Shown here: positions 14,342 to 23,783 of the stretch, piece by piece
How the letters are laid out: every line of letters starts with the position of its first letter
How positions within the stretch are numbered: the first letter of the stretch is position 1
Assembly (NCBI GenBank): GCA_045638005.1
Contig: JAZUAN010000018.1
Coordinates: forward strand, 1-25,016
Direction: 5' to 3'
Length of the DNA: 25,016 nt
Source: URNF01 sp045638005
Lineage (GTDB): Bacteria; Bacillota; Clostridia; Oscillospirales; Acutalibacteraceae
Program-made: the position numbers and the translations under genes
The notes under the pieces: model-generated
Told to the model about the DNA's origin: nothing
Database searches by the model: none
The model's input: only the letters and a program-made list of their open reading frames with translations

Positions 14342-15277
14342 TTAGCCGGTAAACTCCCTCAAAATGCTGTTTTCCGGTAATAGCTCTGTCGATATTGCCG
14401 GAAAGACACACAGCCGTTCCTGCAATCTTCTTGCCACAGCGACATGCGGATCATTATCCGCCACCTTTGAAAGTCGTTTAATAAGCGGCTCCTTGAAAAT
14501 GCAAGGCTCATACGCAAAAGTAGTATCGATCACGCAATCTGCGGTATCGGTATAGGGGAACATATACAATTCTTCTCCCCGCACAACTTGCGGCCACATT
14601 TCCATTGTATTGGAAAAAGGACTTGCTCTGAATTGATCGTCCCGCAAGATACGACGACAAAGACGCAGGTCACGCCTCGCCAGCCAAACACCGTCTTGCT
14701 GCACAAACCGCGAAAGCGTATTGATGAACAGTCGTATTGTACCTCCTTTTGGTATTGCATCTTTGAGTTTGGGGTGAAACGCATGAATCCCCTCGAAAAT
14801 CACTGCTGCGTCCTCTTCCAACTCCAAGTGCACGGTTTGCGCCTTGGGACAATGATTTTGGAAATCAAAGATAGGCAGTTCGGTTCTACCGTTGGTCACC
14901 AATTCGTCAATACAGCGAAGCAAGCGTTTCAGGTCCAGTGCATCAATAGTCTCATAATCCAACTTTCCGTCCGGCAGTACAGGCGCTTTCCCCTTACCTA
15001 AATAGAAATCATCCAGCGATACCACATGTGCGGTGGTGCCGAGTAAAGCAAGTTCGCTTTTGAGTAAGGATGCCGTTGTGGTCTTACCGGAAGAGGACGG
15101 ACCGCACAGCAGAACAATACGGCGTTTTCGCTGTACGGCATGGATTCTCTCCGCCACCGCAACAATTTCATCACGATAGCGTTTTTCTTCCGCTGTAATA
15201 AGCATTTGCGGTGTGCTGAGCATCATGTCACACACCGTTTTTACAGACAATTTCCTAGTTTCAAGTACATTGTTCAT
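14342..15277 (-). CDS. Uridine kinase-like P-loop nucleoside kinase
   Basis: The 311-residue protein carries a Walker A motif GPSSSGKTT (59-67), a following SLDDFYLGKGKAPVLPDGKLDYE stretch typical of uridine kinase/phosphoribulokinase enzymes, and IFEGIHAFHP, the Walker B region. It would phosphorylate uridine or a related nucleoside. Many clostridial homologues are about 550 residues with an N-terminal TGS/ThrRS-like part; here only about 55 residues precede the P-loop, so it is the short form. The ATG at 15277 overlaps the 3' end of hemZ by 17 bases, with AAGGAA somewhat far upstream, which points to translational coupling. It is the last gene of the recJ operon. Confidence 0.85.
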   Translation of the reverse strand: MNNVLETRKLSVKTVCDMMLSTPQMLITAEEKRYRDEIVAVAERIHAVQRKRRIVLLCGPSSSGKTTTASLLKSELALLGTTAHVVSLDDFYLGKGKAPVLPDGKLDYETIDALDLKRLLRCIDELVTNGRTELPIFDFQNHCPKAQTVHLELEEDAAVIFEGIHAFHPKLKDAIPKGGTIRLFINTLSRFVQQDGVWLARRDLRLCRRILRDDQFRASPFSNTMEMWPQVVRGEELYMFPYTDTADCVIDTTFAYEPCIFKEPLIKRLSKVADNDPHVAVARRLQERLCVFPAISTELLPENSILREFTG

Positions 15278-16739
15278 AAAATTTGATCACTTGTTCCTTC
15301 CTGGCGATCATTTCTTCAAAGCGCGCAATATACTCATACGGGAATTTATAGTTGAATATGCGGGAAAGTTGATCGGTTTGCGGTACTTTCAGTTTGGTCA
15401 CCGCGCCCGCACCGCACCCAAGAATGGTATGTGTCTCGTCCATAATATAGACGTTATACAATCCTTCCTTACCCGGCTTCGCCCATCCTGTGTTTTCCTG
15501 ATTGCTGACAGCGCGGCTTTGACGGTAAAGATAATACGGAATGTACCCTTCATCGGTCAACTGCGCACCTGCCGATCGGATCATTTGTGCAGCCGCTAAC
15601 GACGGCTCATACTCCGCACGGTGCTGCAACACCAAATTCGAAGCACGCTTCAAACACAGAGTATGTACCGTAACGCTTTCAGGACACAAAGAAAGTATGC
15701 TGTGAAGCGTCTGATCGAAGCCGTCAGGGGTATCCCCCGGCAAGCCCGCGATTAAATCGGTGTTAATATTTTGCAATCCGCAGCGACGCGCAAGGTCAAA
15801 TGCGGTATAAAATTCTTCCGCCGTGTGCCGCCGTCCTATATTCTGCAACACAGCATCCTGCAAGGTTTGCGGATTGATGCTGACACGGTCGATACCCGCC
15901 GCTTTGATAGCACGCAATTTATCCTCCGTCACCGTATCGGGACGTCCTGCCTCGACGGTATATTCCCGCAGATTTGACAAATCAAAATGCTGTTCAATGA
16001 TCCTAAAAAGGCGGGAAAGCTGTTCTGCGGAAAGCGTGGTGGGCGTACCGCCGCCGAAATAGACAGTTTCCAATCGCAATCCCAACTTGCGGGTGATATC
16101 TCCCGTATATGCCAGCTCTTTTTCCAAACGGTCTACATAATCCGGCACCAGTTTCGCCGCCTGCGTCACCGTCTGTGATACAAACGAGCAATAGTCACAG
16201 CGAGTAGGACAAAACGGAATAGACACGTACAAGCTGCAAGAATCGGGACGGGATAAAGACAAAATCTCGTTTTCAGCACGTAAAACGCGTTTGATCAGTT
16301 GGATCTTCGGTTCGCTGACCTTTAATTTTTCCCGGAAATGGGAAACAGCCGCATCACTACCCCGCTGTTCCGTCAGTCTGCGCAACAACTTTACCGGGCG
16401 CACACCAGTCACCAATCCCCAATCCTGCTCAACGCCCAAAAGTTCCACCAACAACTGATACAAAAGGGTTGTCATGGCGAGCTCGCAGCTATCCTGATAG
16501 GTTACATCGGCATTATCCACCGTCGCAGATACGGTTGTATCGGTATCCTCCAAGCGCAGACGTACTCGCACGATGGTTTTTTGGGCACCCTTTTGCAATG
16601 TACCGGTCACGGTCAAGCCCTCAAACGTGCCGTCGTCTACCGTATCGTGCAGGGTAATGATTTTTTCCTGCGGTAAAAACAAGCGGCACACATTTTCCAT
16701 TTCAAAATGAAAATCATTGCCGTTGAGCAACAAATACAT
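15261..16739 (-). CDS. hemZ: Coproporphyrinogen dehydrogenase-like radical SAM protein HemZ
   Basis: The 492-residue protein has an N-terminal domain with GLVTGVRPVKLLRRL (108-122), which marks the HemZ branch, then a radical-SAM domain with CPTRCDYC (Cys177, Cys181, Cys184), FGGGTPT, and the C-terminal HemN-type region. HemZ is annotated as an oxygen-independent coproporphyrinogen III oxidase. No other heme genes are in the window, and this family's activity is less certain than that of HemN. Start 16739 has AAGGAG. It follows the MBL gene by 20 bases in the recJ operon. Confidence 0.92.
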   Translation of the reverse strand: MYLLLNGNDFHFEMENVCRLFLPQEKIITLHDTVDDGTFEGLTVTGTLQKGAQKTIVRVRLRLEDTDTTVSATVDNADVTYQDSCELAMTTLLYQLLVELLGVEQDWGLVTGVRPVKLLRRLTEQRGSDAAVSHFREKLKVSEPKIQLIKRVLRAENEILSLSRPDSCSLYVSIPFCPTRCDYCSFVSQTVTQAAKLVPDYVDRLEKELAYTGDITRKLGLRLETVYFGGGTPTTLSAEQLSRLFRIIEQHFDLSNLREYTVEAGRPDTVTEDKLRAIKAAGIDRVSINPQTLQDAVLQNIGRRHTAEEFYTAFDLARRCGLQNINTDLIAGLPGDTPDGFDQTLHSILSLCPESVTVHTLCLKRASNLVLQHRAEYEPSLAAAQMIRSAGAQLTDEGYIPYYLYRQSRAVSNQENTGWAKPGKEGLYNVYIMDETHTILGCGAGAVTKLKVPQTDQLSRIFNYKFPYEYIARFEEMIARKEQVIKFYEQCT

Positions 16740-16759
16740 ACGAGATCTCCTTAACTTAA

Positions 16760-17374
16760 CTATACAAGGTATGGATTAAACTTGCGTTCCGTGGATAGCA
16801 AGGTTGCAGGACCGTGTCCCGCCAAAACCGTATAGTCTCCATCCAGTGCAGCCAAACGATTGAGCGAAAGACGCATTGCTGTAACATCGCCGGTCGGGAA
16901 ATCCGTGCGACCGATAGAGCTTTGGAACAACGTATCCCCTGAAAACAACAGATCGCCGATAACATAGCAACAACTGCCCGATGTATGTCCGGGTGTATGC
17001 AAAACCAATACCGTTTCATCTGCAAAATCAAAGGTATCGCCATCGCTGTACAAAACATCCGCGTTGACAGAGAGCGGTTGTCCGGTAAACGCCAAGCTGA
17101 GATTTTGTCCGGCATCAGCAAGCAAGCCACTTTCCGCGCGGCAAGCGACAACGGGACATCCCAGCGCCTTTTTCAGCGCGTTCACAGCGCTGATATGGTC
17201 ATAATGACCATGTGTTAACCATATCCCCTTTACAGACAAGCCCTCCATACGGATATACTGTAAAACGCGATCCGCATCATCGCCGGGATCAATGATAGCG
17301 GCAGAACCGTCTGCCGTACGCAAAATATAGCAATTGGTTTGCAGCGCGCCTACTTGTATGGTATTTACTTGCAT
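16760..17374 (-). CDS. MBL-fold metallohydrolase (YqgX/glyoxalase II-like)
   Basis: The 204-residue enzyme has the metal-binding HGHYDH (55-60) after IIDPGDD, then HTPGHTSGS and FSGDTLF, the usual two-metal metallo-beta-lactamase set. The short form without the glyoxalase II substrate domain corresponds to B. subtilis YqgX; a thioester hydrolase role is plausible, but the substrate is not known. ATG 17374 is set by AAAGGCGG inside the dtd tail and overlaps dtd by 10 bases, so the pair is translationally coupled. Confidence 0.92.
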   Translation of the reverse strand: MQVNTIQVGALQTNCYILRTADGSAAIIDPGDDADRVLQYIRMEGLSVKGIWLTHGHYDHISAVNALKKALGCPVVACRAESGLLADAGQNLSLAFTGQPLSVNADVLYSDGDTFDFADETVLVLHTPGHTSGSCCYVIGDLLFSGDTLFQSSIGRTDFPTGDVTAMRLSLNRLAALDGDYTVLAGHGPATLLSTERKFNPYLV

Positions 17375-17835
17375 TTGGCACCGCCTTTGTTCCATATATC
17401 CGTATCCATCAAAATGGTAACCGGTCCATCGTTGACAAGGGACACCTGCATATCCGCACCAAATTCACCGGTTTCCACCTTCACACCGTAACCGCGCACC
17501 GCCTCACAAAAATAATCAAACAGAGGCTTTGCAACCGCGCCGGGGGCGGCGCCGAAGAAATCCGGTCGGCGACCGTGAGAAATATCTGCGCAAAGTGTAA
17601 ATTGCGAAACCGCCAACACGCTGCCGCCGACATCTAAAAGCGAGCGGTTCATTTTGTCATTCTCATCACAAAACACCCGCATCTCCACCACTTTTTTAGC
17701 GAGCACATCGGCTTCCTTTTCGGTGTCATCGGGTGTAACACCAACCAGCAGCAGCACGCCTGCACCGATCTCCCCTACCACATTATCATCCACGGTCACG
17801 CGCGCTTGCGTGACACGCTGATATACAGCCTTCAT
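17365..17835 (-). CDS. dtd: D-aminoacyl-tRNA deacylase
   Basis: The 156-residue enzyme removes D-amino acids and glycine wrongly attached to tRNA. Both active-site motifs are present: SQFTL (77-81) and NDGPVT (135-140) with the family Gly-Pro pair. MKAVYQRVTQARVTV at the N-terminus is standard. Length is normal apart from a short extra tail (IWNKGGAKCK) that carries the SD of the next gene. It begins 17 bases after rel, with AAAGGGGAAAGAG upstream. Confidence 0.97.
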   Translation of the reverse strand: MKAVYQRVTQARVTVDDNVVGEIGAGVLLLVGVTPDDTEKEADVLAKKVVEMRVFCDENDKMNRSLLDVGGSVLAVSQFTLCADISHGRRPDFFGAAPGAVAKPLFDYFCEAVRGYGVKVETGEFGADMQVSLVNDGPVTILMDTDIWNKGGAKCK

Positions 17836-17852
17836 TGTTTCTCTTTCCCCTT

Positions 17853-20054
17853 TCAGGAGGTGGCACGGTCGATACGTTCCACTCCGGAAATCTGCTGCAA
17901 ACGTGTAATTACAAACTGCAAATGATCCAAGCTATTTACCCCCAGCGTCACCTGGATAACGGCATCATCCACACGCGGGTCACGCGCATTGAGCGCATGG
18001 ATCATCACCCGCATTTGGGACAGCATGGTGGTAATATCCGCGAGCAACCCCTGTCTGTTGGTCGCGTGTATCTGTAAGGAAGCCTTAAAATCGCCGTCAA
18101 CCGTGCTTTCCCAGTGTGCTTGTACCCAACGCTCTGGCTCGACGGCACTGGCAGGCAGCGCCGGCACATTCGAGCAATCGCGTTTATGGATAGATACACC
18201 GTAGCCACGCGTAATAAATCCAATGATGGGGTCGCCCGGCACCGGATTACAGCAACGCGCAAATTTCACAAGGCAGTTTTCCATACCTTCAACCGTCACA
18301 CCACCGGTATTATGACGGCGGCGGGTGTTGGCACGTGCGATTGCAGCGGCGGTCGCGTCAGCTTGATCCACCGTTTTGACCATTTTGAGGTATTCGTCAC
18401 GCATACGCGGAATGAGATTGGATAATTGCACACCGCCGTAGCCGATAGCGGCTTCAAAATCCTCAATGGTAGCAAAATGCTGCTTTTGCGCCTGTATAAG
18501 CAGGAACTTTTCCAACTCAGAGTCGGTGAGACGGATCAGATTGCGGCTGAGCTCACGCATGAGTTCCCCATGTCCTTGCTCGATATTCTCCTCGCGCCGC
18601 TCTTTTTTAAACCAACCGCGAATTTTATTCCGCGCTTCACTGGTTTTCACAATATTCAGCCAGTCGCGGCTGGGGCCATGTCCTGCCGCAGAGGTGGTCA
18701 ACACCTCCACAATCTCACCGATCTTGACCTTGTAATCCAGCGGCACAATTCTGCCGTCTACTTTGGCGCCGATCATGCGATTACCGACAGCGGAATGAAT
18801 CGCATACGCAAAGTCAATAACCGTGGATCCGAGCGGTAATGCGATAACATCACCCTTAGGTGTAAACACAAACACTTCCTCGCTCGAAAGATCGGTTTTG
18901 ATGCTGCGAACAATATCCTCCGCATCATCGACATCCTTTTGGTTTTCAATGAACTGCCGCATCCAAGCGAGTTTTTCATCCAGATCTCCCCGCTTTTGCA
19001 GTCCAAGCTTATATCTCCAATGTGCAGCAACACCGTATTCCGCAGTATAATGCATTTCCCAGGTGCGTATTTGCACCTCAAACGGTATCTTTTCCTTGCT
19101 GATAACGGTGGTGTGCAACGATTGATACATATTGGGTTTCGGGGTCGAAATATAATCCTTAAAACGATTGGGCAACGGACGGAACATATCGTGCACAATA
19201 CCCAGCACATTATAGCAATCATTGTCGCTGTCCACAATCACACGTACTGCATATATATCGAAGATCTGTTCGAGCGATTTGCCCTGCATATACATCTTAC
19301 GGTAAATACCGGGAATGCTTTTGATACGACCGGAAAGATGGCATTTGATCTCATATTCGCCCAGATGCTCTGAAATACGCTGTTGTATCTCTTTGAGGAA
19401 AGCATCGCGTTCTGTTTGTTGCAATGAAAGCGCTTCTTCGATTTCGTGATATGCCACCGGATCCAAAATCTGCAAGGAAAGGTCTTCCAGTTCCTCTTTG
19501 GCGGCACGGATACCAAGACGATGCGCAAGCGGCGCATAGATATCCATCGTTTCTCTCGCCTTATCGCGCCGCTTTTGTTCCTCCCATCCGTCGCTGGTAC
19601 GCATATTATGCAGGCGATCCGCAAGCTTGATAATCATGACGCGGATATCCTGCGACATGGCAAGCAGCATTTTACGCACATTCTCCGCTTGCTGTTCCTC
19701 GCGGGTGGAGAAGGTCATTTTGGTGATCTTAGTAACGCCGTCTACGAGATTTGCGATGTTTTCTCCGAAATTTTTACGCAGATCAACAAGCTCCATGCCG
19801 GTGTCTTCCACCACGTCATGCAGCAAAGCAGCCGCTATCGTTTCGCTATCCATTCCCAGTTCCACGAGAATAGCTGCGGCCGCAAGCGGGTGACACACAT
19901 ATTCTTCACCGGACGCACGCTTTTGTCCGTCATGAGCCGCAATAGCAGTTTCCATGGCGCGGTCAACCAGATCTACATCATAAGAGCGTTCACTGCTGAT
20001 GATCAGATTTTTTAAGTTGTTGACCGCATCCTCCTGTGTGCGCGGAATGTACAT
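17853..20054 (-). CDS. rel: Bifunctional (p)ppGpp synthetase/hydrolase Rel
   Basis: This 733-residue stringent-response enzyme has the full domain order. The HD hydrolase domain has His55, HD (79-80) and ED (83-84). The synthetase domain has RFKD (297-300), YQSLHTTV (310-317) and EVQIRT (326-331). TGS runs from about 393, the zinc-finger part has KFARCCNPVPGD, and a C-terminal ACT domain ends the protein. The RxKD form rather than ExDD, together with the intact HD site, indicates both synthesis and hydrolysis. Start 20054 uses AAGGAG formed by the last codons of recJ, only 6 bases away. In many Firmicutes apt lies between recJ and rel; here it does not. Confidence 0.97.
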   Translation of the reverse strand: MYIPRTQEDAVNNLKNLIISSERSYDVDLVDRAMETAIAAHDGQKRASGEEYVCHPLAAAAILVELGMDSETIAAALLHDVVEDTGMELVDLRKNFGENIANLVDGVTKITKMTFSTREEQQAENVRKMLLAMSQDIRVMIIKLADRLHNMRTSDGWEEQKRRDKARETMDIYAPLAHRLGIRAAKEELEDLSLQILDPVAYHEIEEALSLQQTERDAFLKEIQQRISEHLGEYEIKCHLSGRIKSIPGIYRKMYMQGKSLEQIFDIYAVRVIVDSDNDCYNVLGIVHDMFRPLPNRFKDYISTPKPNMYQSLHTTVISKEKIPFEVQIRTWEMHYTAEYGVAAHWRYKLGLQKRGDLDEKLAWMRQFIENQKDVDDAEDIVRSIKTDLSSEEVFVFTPKGDVIALPLGSTVIDFAYAIHSAVGNRMIGAKVDGRIVPLDYKVKIGEIVEVLTTSAAGHGPSRDWLNIVKTSEARNKIRGWFKKERREENIEQGHGELMRELSRNLIRLTDSELEKFLLIQAQKQHFATIEDFEAAIGYGGVQLSNLIPRMRDEYLKMVKTVDQADATAAAIARANTRRRHNTGGVTVEGMENCLVKFARCCNPVPGDPIIGFITRGYGVSIHKRDCSNVPALPASAVEPERWVQAHWESTVDGDFKASLQIHATNRQGLLADITTMLSQMRVMIHALNARDPRVDDAVIQVTLGVNSLDHLQFVITRLQQISGVERIDRATS

Positions 20055-20060
20055 AACCGA

Positions 20061-22091
20061 TTACTCCTTCAAATATTGCCAAAGTGGCGTTGTTGTCAAA
20101 TCGCTTTTGCCGTCGGATGGCAACAATGTAATATCCAACATATCTCCGGTATCGTTCACCGAAATGAGCGCAGCTTCACGCCACACCTCTAAAAGGATAC
20201 GAACCGAAAGCATGGAAAATGTCGGGTCTTCCAAAATATGATGCAGTTGTTCAAGCGAGCCTTTAAAGCCTTGTTTAGACACAAGATAGCGGTAAAGCTT
20301 TGCCATCTGCTCACGTGTAGGCAAAAGCTTCTCCCCCTCCTCCGTCTCCTCGCGCCGCATAAGCGCATCAAAGCGCCGTATGGTTTCCAAAAGCAACGCT
20401 TCATCCGTATCGGCATACCGCATATCCTTTAACAGTATCGTCGGCGAAACGACGCCTTTATATACATTCTTTTCCAAAGACACCGCCAGATCAAACACGT
20501 CGCCGCATGAGACCGGGAAATCGGCATATTCGGTATGGAACTTCAGTACACTCAAGCGGGCATCTCCTTTTGAAAAGGAAAGTCGCAGATGTTTACCGTT
20601 GCCAATGGGAGTGATATTATCCAAGCGCATGCCAAAGAGCCCAAACACCGGAGCGGGATTGCCTGCACCGAGCGGTTCTAACGCTGCGATCATCGCCAAT
20701 TTTTCCACATCGATACCGGAGGGGCGCAATTTGAAATCAATGCGCAATGTGGGAGTCGGCATCTGCGGATAGGTTTCCGCTGCATACCGATTGATCTTTT
20801 CACGGAAAGCGGGAATGTTGTCCGAAAGCAAGGTAAGTCCCGCCGCCAGTTCATGTCCGCCGAAAGTTACAAGCGTGTCTGCTGAAGCCGACAACGCGTC
20901 GAACAGCGAAAATCCTGCGATACTGCGTCCGGAGCCTTTGGCAATACCATTTGACTTGGATAAGAGGATGGTGGGCTTTCCATATCGCTCGGTCAACCGT
21001 GCCGCCAAAATACCGATCACGCCGGCATGCCAGCCCTCACCTTCTATTACCAGCACACGATCTGCAAGCTTTTCGGGATGTGCAAGCAGATCCTGTTCAA
21101 TGCTTTTGAGTATCTGCGTTTCCGCATTTTGGCGGGCAGCATTACAATCATGCACCGTTTGTGCAAGCTGTGCGGCACAATCGGGATCCTCCTCTAAAAG
21201 CAGCTTGGCAGCCACAGCGGGATCCCCCATACGGCCCGCAGCATTCAAGCGTGGCGCGATGGAAAATACCGCACGCGAAGCAGTCAGTTCCTTATCCAAA
21301 AGTCCCGCCAGTTCCGCCAACGCTTTCAAGCCGGGGCGGCGCAGGTGGTTCATCACCGACAGACCACGGCGCACAAGGCTGCGCACCGTTCCCGTGAGCG
21401 GCATCACATCCGCAAGCATACCGAGTGCTACCAGATCACCGTAGTCCTCCATGACCGTATCAGGATCGCCTTCCAGTGCACAAACGAGCATATAGGCGAC
21501 ACCTACGCCCGCATAATTCGTGCAACCGCTTTGGCAATCCGCGCGGTGCGGATCCACCACAGCAACGGCGGCAGGCAATACATCCTGCGGTTGATGATGA
21601 TCGGTAATCACCACATCCATACCCATCTCGGCAGCGTACGCCACCTCTTCCACCGCAGTAATACCATTGTCCACCGTGATAATCAGGTCAATCTGCTGCT
21701 CTGCAAATTCATCAATCAGCGTTTTATGTAAACCGTAGCCATCCCCTTCGCGGGTGGGCAAACGGTACTGCACGACAGCACCTTGTTTTTGGAGATAGGA
21801 AAACAGTAAAGTTGTAGCGGTGATACCATCTACATCATAGTCCCCATAGATCATAATGCGCTCGCCGTTATCCAGTGCGCGGGTGATACGCTCCACCGCT
21901 GCATCCATATCCATCAAGCTAAAAGGATCGTCCGTTTCGTCACCCAAAAGGAACGCATACGCTTCCTCAGGATCGGTAATGCCGCGGGTAGTGAGCAATA
22001 TAGCCAAAAAGGGATTAATCTCGCAGGCTTCCGCAAGCAAAGCCGCAGCATCGGTATCCAATTTCGGCAGTATCCACCTACGTATCGCCAT
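20061..22091 (-). CDS. recJ: Single-stranded-DNA-specific exonuclease RecJ
   Basis: The 676-residue 5'-3' exonuclease of recombination and repair has the DHH motifs DYDVDG (84-89), VDNG (140-143) and DHH (164-166), plus NAAGRMGD. The DHHA1 domain has EGEGWHAGVIGI, GSGRS and GGHELAAGL. An OB-like part and a C-terminal extension follow. It is shorter than the B. subtilis enzyme, mainly by a smaller C-terminal region. Start 22091 is supported by AAGGAGG. It heads the operon recJ-rel-dtd-MBL-hemZ-kinase, all minus strand with gaps of 20 bases or less, or overlaps. Confidence 0.97.
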   Translation of the reverse strand: MAIRRWILPKLDTDAAALLAEACEINPFLAILLTTRGITDPEEAYAFLLGDETDDPFSLMDMDAAVERITRALDNGERIMIYGDYDVDGITATTLLFSYLQKQGAVVQYRLPTREGDGYGLHKTLIDEFAEQQIDLIITVDNGITAVEEVAYAAEMGMDVVITDHHQPQDVLPAAVAVVDPHRADCQSGCTNYAGVGVAYMLVCALEGDPDTVMEDYGDLVALGMLADVMPLTGTVRSLVRRGLSVMNHLRRPGLKALAELAGLLDKELTASRAVFSIAPRLNAAGRMGDPAVAAKLLLEEDPDCAAQLAQTVHDCNAARQNAETQILKSIEQDLLAHPEKLADRVLVIEGEGWHAGVIGILAARLTERYGKPTILLSKSNGIAKGSGRSIAGFSLFDALSASADTLVTFGGHELAAGLTLLSDNIPAFREKINRYAAETYPQMPTPTLRIDFKLRPSGIDVEKLAMIAALEPLGAGNPAPVFGLFGMRLDNITPIGNGKHLRLSFSKGDARLSVLKFHTEYADFPVSCGDVFDLAVSLEKNVYKGVVSPTILLKDMRYADTDEALLLETIRRFDALMRREETEEGEKLLPTREQMAKLYRYLVSKQGFKGSLEQLHHILEDPTFSMLSVRILLEVWREAALISVNDTGDMLDITLLPSDGKSDLTTTPLWQYLKE

Positions 22092-22127
22092 ACGTAATCC
22101 TCCTTACACAAAATGATATAATAATAT

Positions 22128-22156
22128 ATTTTAACATTTTTTATTATAATATTCAA
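22128..22156 (-). promoter_or_regulatory. Promoter of the recJ operon
   Basis: On the minus strand TTGAAT (22156-22151), a 17-base spacer and TAAAAT (22133-22128) lie about 37 bases before recJ in a very AT-rich stretch. Confidence 0.65.
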
Positions 22157-22191
22157 TATGTAAATTCAGCAAAAATCCACAAAATACGTAA

Positions 22192-22226
22192 AAAACCGCT
22201 CCAAAGATTGCCTTTGGAGCGGTTTT
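22192..22226. terminator. Terminator after the CapA-family gene
   Basis: A 15-bp perfect stem pairs 22192-22206 with 22212-22226 around ATTGC. On the minus strand it starts 22 bases after the capA-like stop and runs into TTTTTTACG, insulating recJ from the surface genes upstream. Confidence 0.93.
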
Positions 22227-22247
22227 ACAACAGTGTATTTCATCAAC

Positions 22248-23585
22248 TCATTCAGAAAAGGTTATATCGCAGCCAAGCGCTTTTTGACATGCGGTCAAAC
22301 CCTCAGCAACGATTGCTTTGGTGCGTTCATAGGATTTTTGCGACTTGGTAGCAGCGGCACCGGTTAGTCCATATTTTTGCGCACCGTCATCCGCGTTTTC
22401 AAGCGGATAGATAGTATACTGGTATCCGCTGCCACCTTGATACTTATCCACCCACGTCGGGATAATATCCACCGCTGACAGTATAACCTTGCCGTTGCTA
22501 TACTTGTCAAAAGTACAATAAAAGAACAAGCCGTCCTCGGTATGACCGCTCGGGCAGCTGTCCATCCGCTCTTGCCTTTGATTGGAAACCGCATTCCCCG
22601 CCGAATACAGACAAACGGTTTGATGGTCACCCGCCTTAGACGTAAGCATTTCTACAGGTTGCACAACATGCGGATGACCGCCCACAATAACATCTATACC
22701 TTTGTCGCAAAGTGTTTGCGCGATCTGCTCCTGCCAGGAATTTTGGGTGGTTTGATATTCGTTTCCCCAATGCATATAAAAAATAGTAACCTCAGCGCCG
22801 TCCGCTTTCATATCTGCGAGAACCGCGTCCACCTCAGCATAGAAATCCGCCAAATAGTCATACGAAAAAGAATTTAAAAGAGCTGTGGCCTCGGTTTTAA
22901 CGGTAAGTCCATTGATGGATTTTATACCATTCTTGCGACCTGTTTCATACGTATATGCCGCCATCCCGACACGAATACCATTAATCTCCCTGACGGTATA
23001 CACCGTCTCCTCCTCGGTCATGCGAGTACCGGTATAGGCAACCCCCTTATCTCGCAGCACCTGCTGTGTGCGCGCAAGACCCGCAGAGCCGGTATCATAG
23101 CAATGATTGTTAGAGGTGAGCACCATACCGAGCCCCGACGCTTTAATGGCATCAGCCAGACTATCGGGCGTATTGAAAATCGGGTAACCGGAATACTTTC
23201 TGTTTTCGTTACCGGCAAAAGTGGTCTCCAGATTGGCAACCGAAAAATCAGCCGCCTTGAAATAACTTGCCGCTTCTCTGAAAAAAGCGCTGAAATCCCA
23301 CATTTCTTCCCCTTTCACCTTCGCGCCGGTCAACTGCGGCTCATGCACCATGATATCTCCGGTGCTGAGAATGGTAGCGGAAGAAACCTTTATCGGTACG
23401 GTAGGACCGGTGGTCGCGGTAGTAGGTGCGGTGGTGGTGACCTCCGGCACGTCAGCATCCACGGCATCATTTCTCTCGCCAATGAAATAAAAACCGACCG
23501 CTGTCAAAACGACCGCAACGCAGCAGATCAAAACACCGATCCGCCAGCGGAATATTTTAGAGTCTTGCTCATGATTTTCGTTCAT
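22248..23585 (-). CDS. CapA-family membrane-anchored metallophosphatase-like protein
   Basis: The 445-residue protein has a short cytoplasmic tail, a transmembrane helix at about 15-35, and a Thr/Pro-rich linker (VTTTAPTTATTGPTVP, 49-64). A CapA/PgsA-type calcineurin-like domain follows, with GDIMVH (76-81), NLET, SNNHCYDTG, HWGNEY and GGHPHVVQP. The family is linked to poly-gamma-glutamate or capsule synthesis in Bacillus, but most clostridial members are of unknown function; no other capsule genes are visible. ATG 23585 is preferred because AGGG lies 6 bases upstream, while ATG 23591 adjoins that SD too closely. The orientation fixes the catalytic domain outside the membrane. Confidence 0.88.
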   Translation of the reverse strand: MNENHEQDSKIFRWRIGVLICCVAVVLTAVGFYFIGERNDAVDADVPEVTTTAPTTATTGPTVPIKVSSATILSTGDIMVHEPQLTGAKVKGEEMWDFSAFFREAASYFKAADFSVANLETTFAGNENRKYSGYPIFNTPDSLADAIKASGLGMVLTSNNHCYDTGSAGLARTQQVLRDKGVAYTGTRMTEEETVYTVREINGIRVGMAAYTYETGRKNGIKSINGLTVKTEATALLNSFSYDYLADFYAEVDAVLADMKADGAEVTIFYMHWGNEYQTTQNSWQEQIAQTLCDKGIDVIVGGHPHVVQPVEMLTSKAGDHQTVCLYSAGNAVSNQRQERMDSCPSGHTEDGLFFYCTFDKYSNGKVILSAVDIIPTWVDKYQGGSGYQYTIYPLENADDGAQKYGLTGAAATKSQKSYERTKAIVAEGLTACQKALGCDITFSE

Positions 23586-23603
23586 ATCCATCCCTATTCT
23601 CAG

Positions 23604-23732
23604 TTATTCTTCACTCGATAAAATTTCATTCACTTCTTCAAAATACGCCTTGGCGCTGTCATTCCAGTTTGAATACTCGCCATTGTCTCTCTTGTCGGAA
23701 AAGAACTCGGTGAAAGCCGAGAAACTTCTTTT
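23604..23732 (-). pseudogene. Remnant of a gene 3' end between the adhesin and CapA-like gene
   Basis: An open frame of 42 codons without any ATG ends at TAA 23606-23604. It reads like ordinary protein, for example AFTEFFSDKRDNGEYSNWND and AKAYFEEVNEILSSEE. Upstream it meets TAA at 23735-23733. I take it for the C-terminal leftover of a gene whose front was lost when this region was rearranged; the family is not recognised. It could instead be a chance open frame. Confidence 0.45.
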
Positions 23733-23783
23733 TTATCGTTTAAAAAATTATATGATCGCCGCCTTAATGGTCGAAAACTAATT

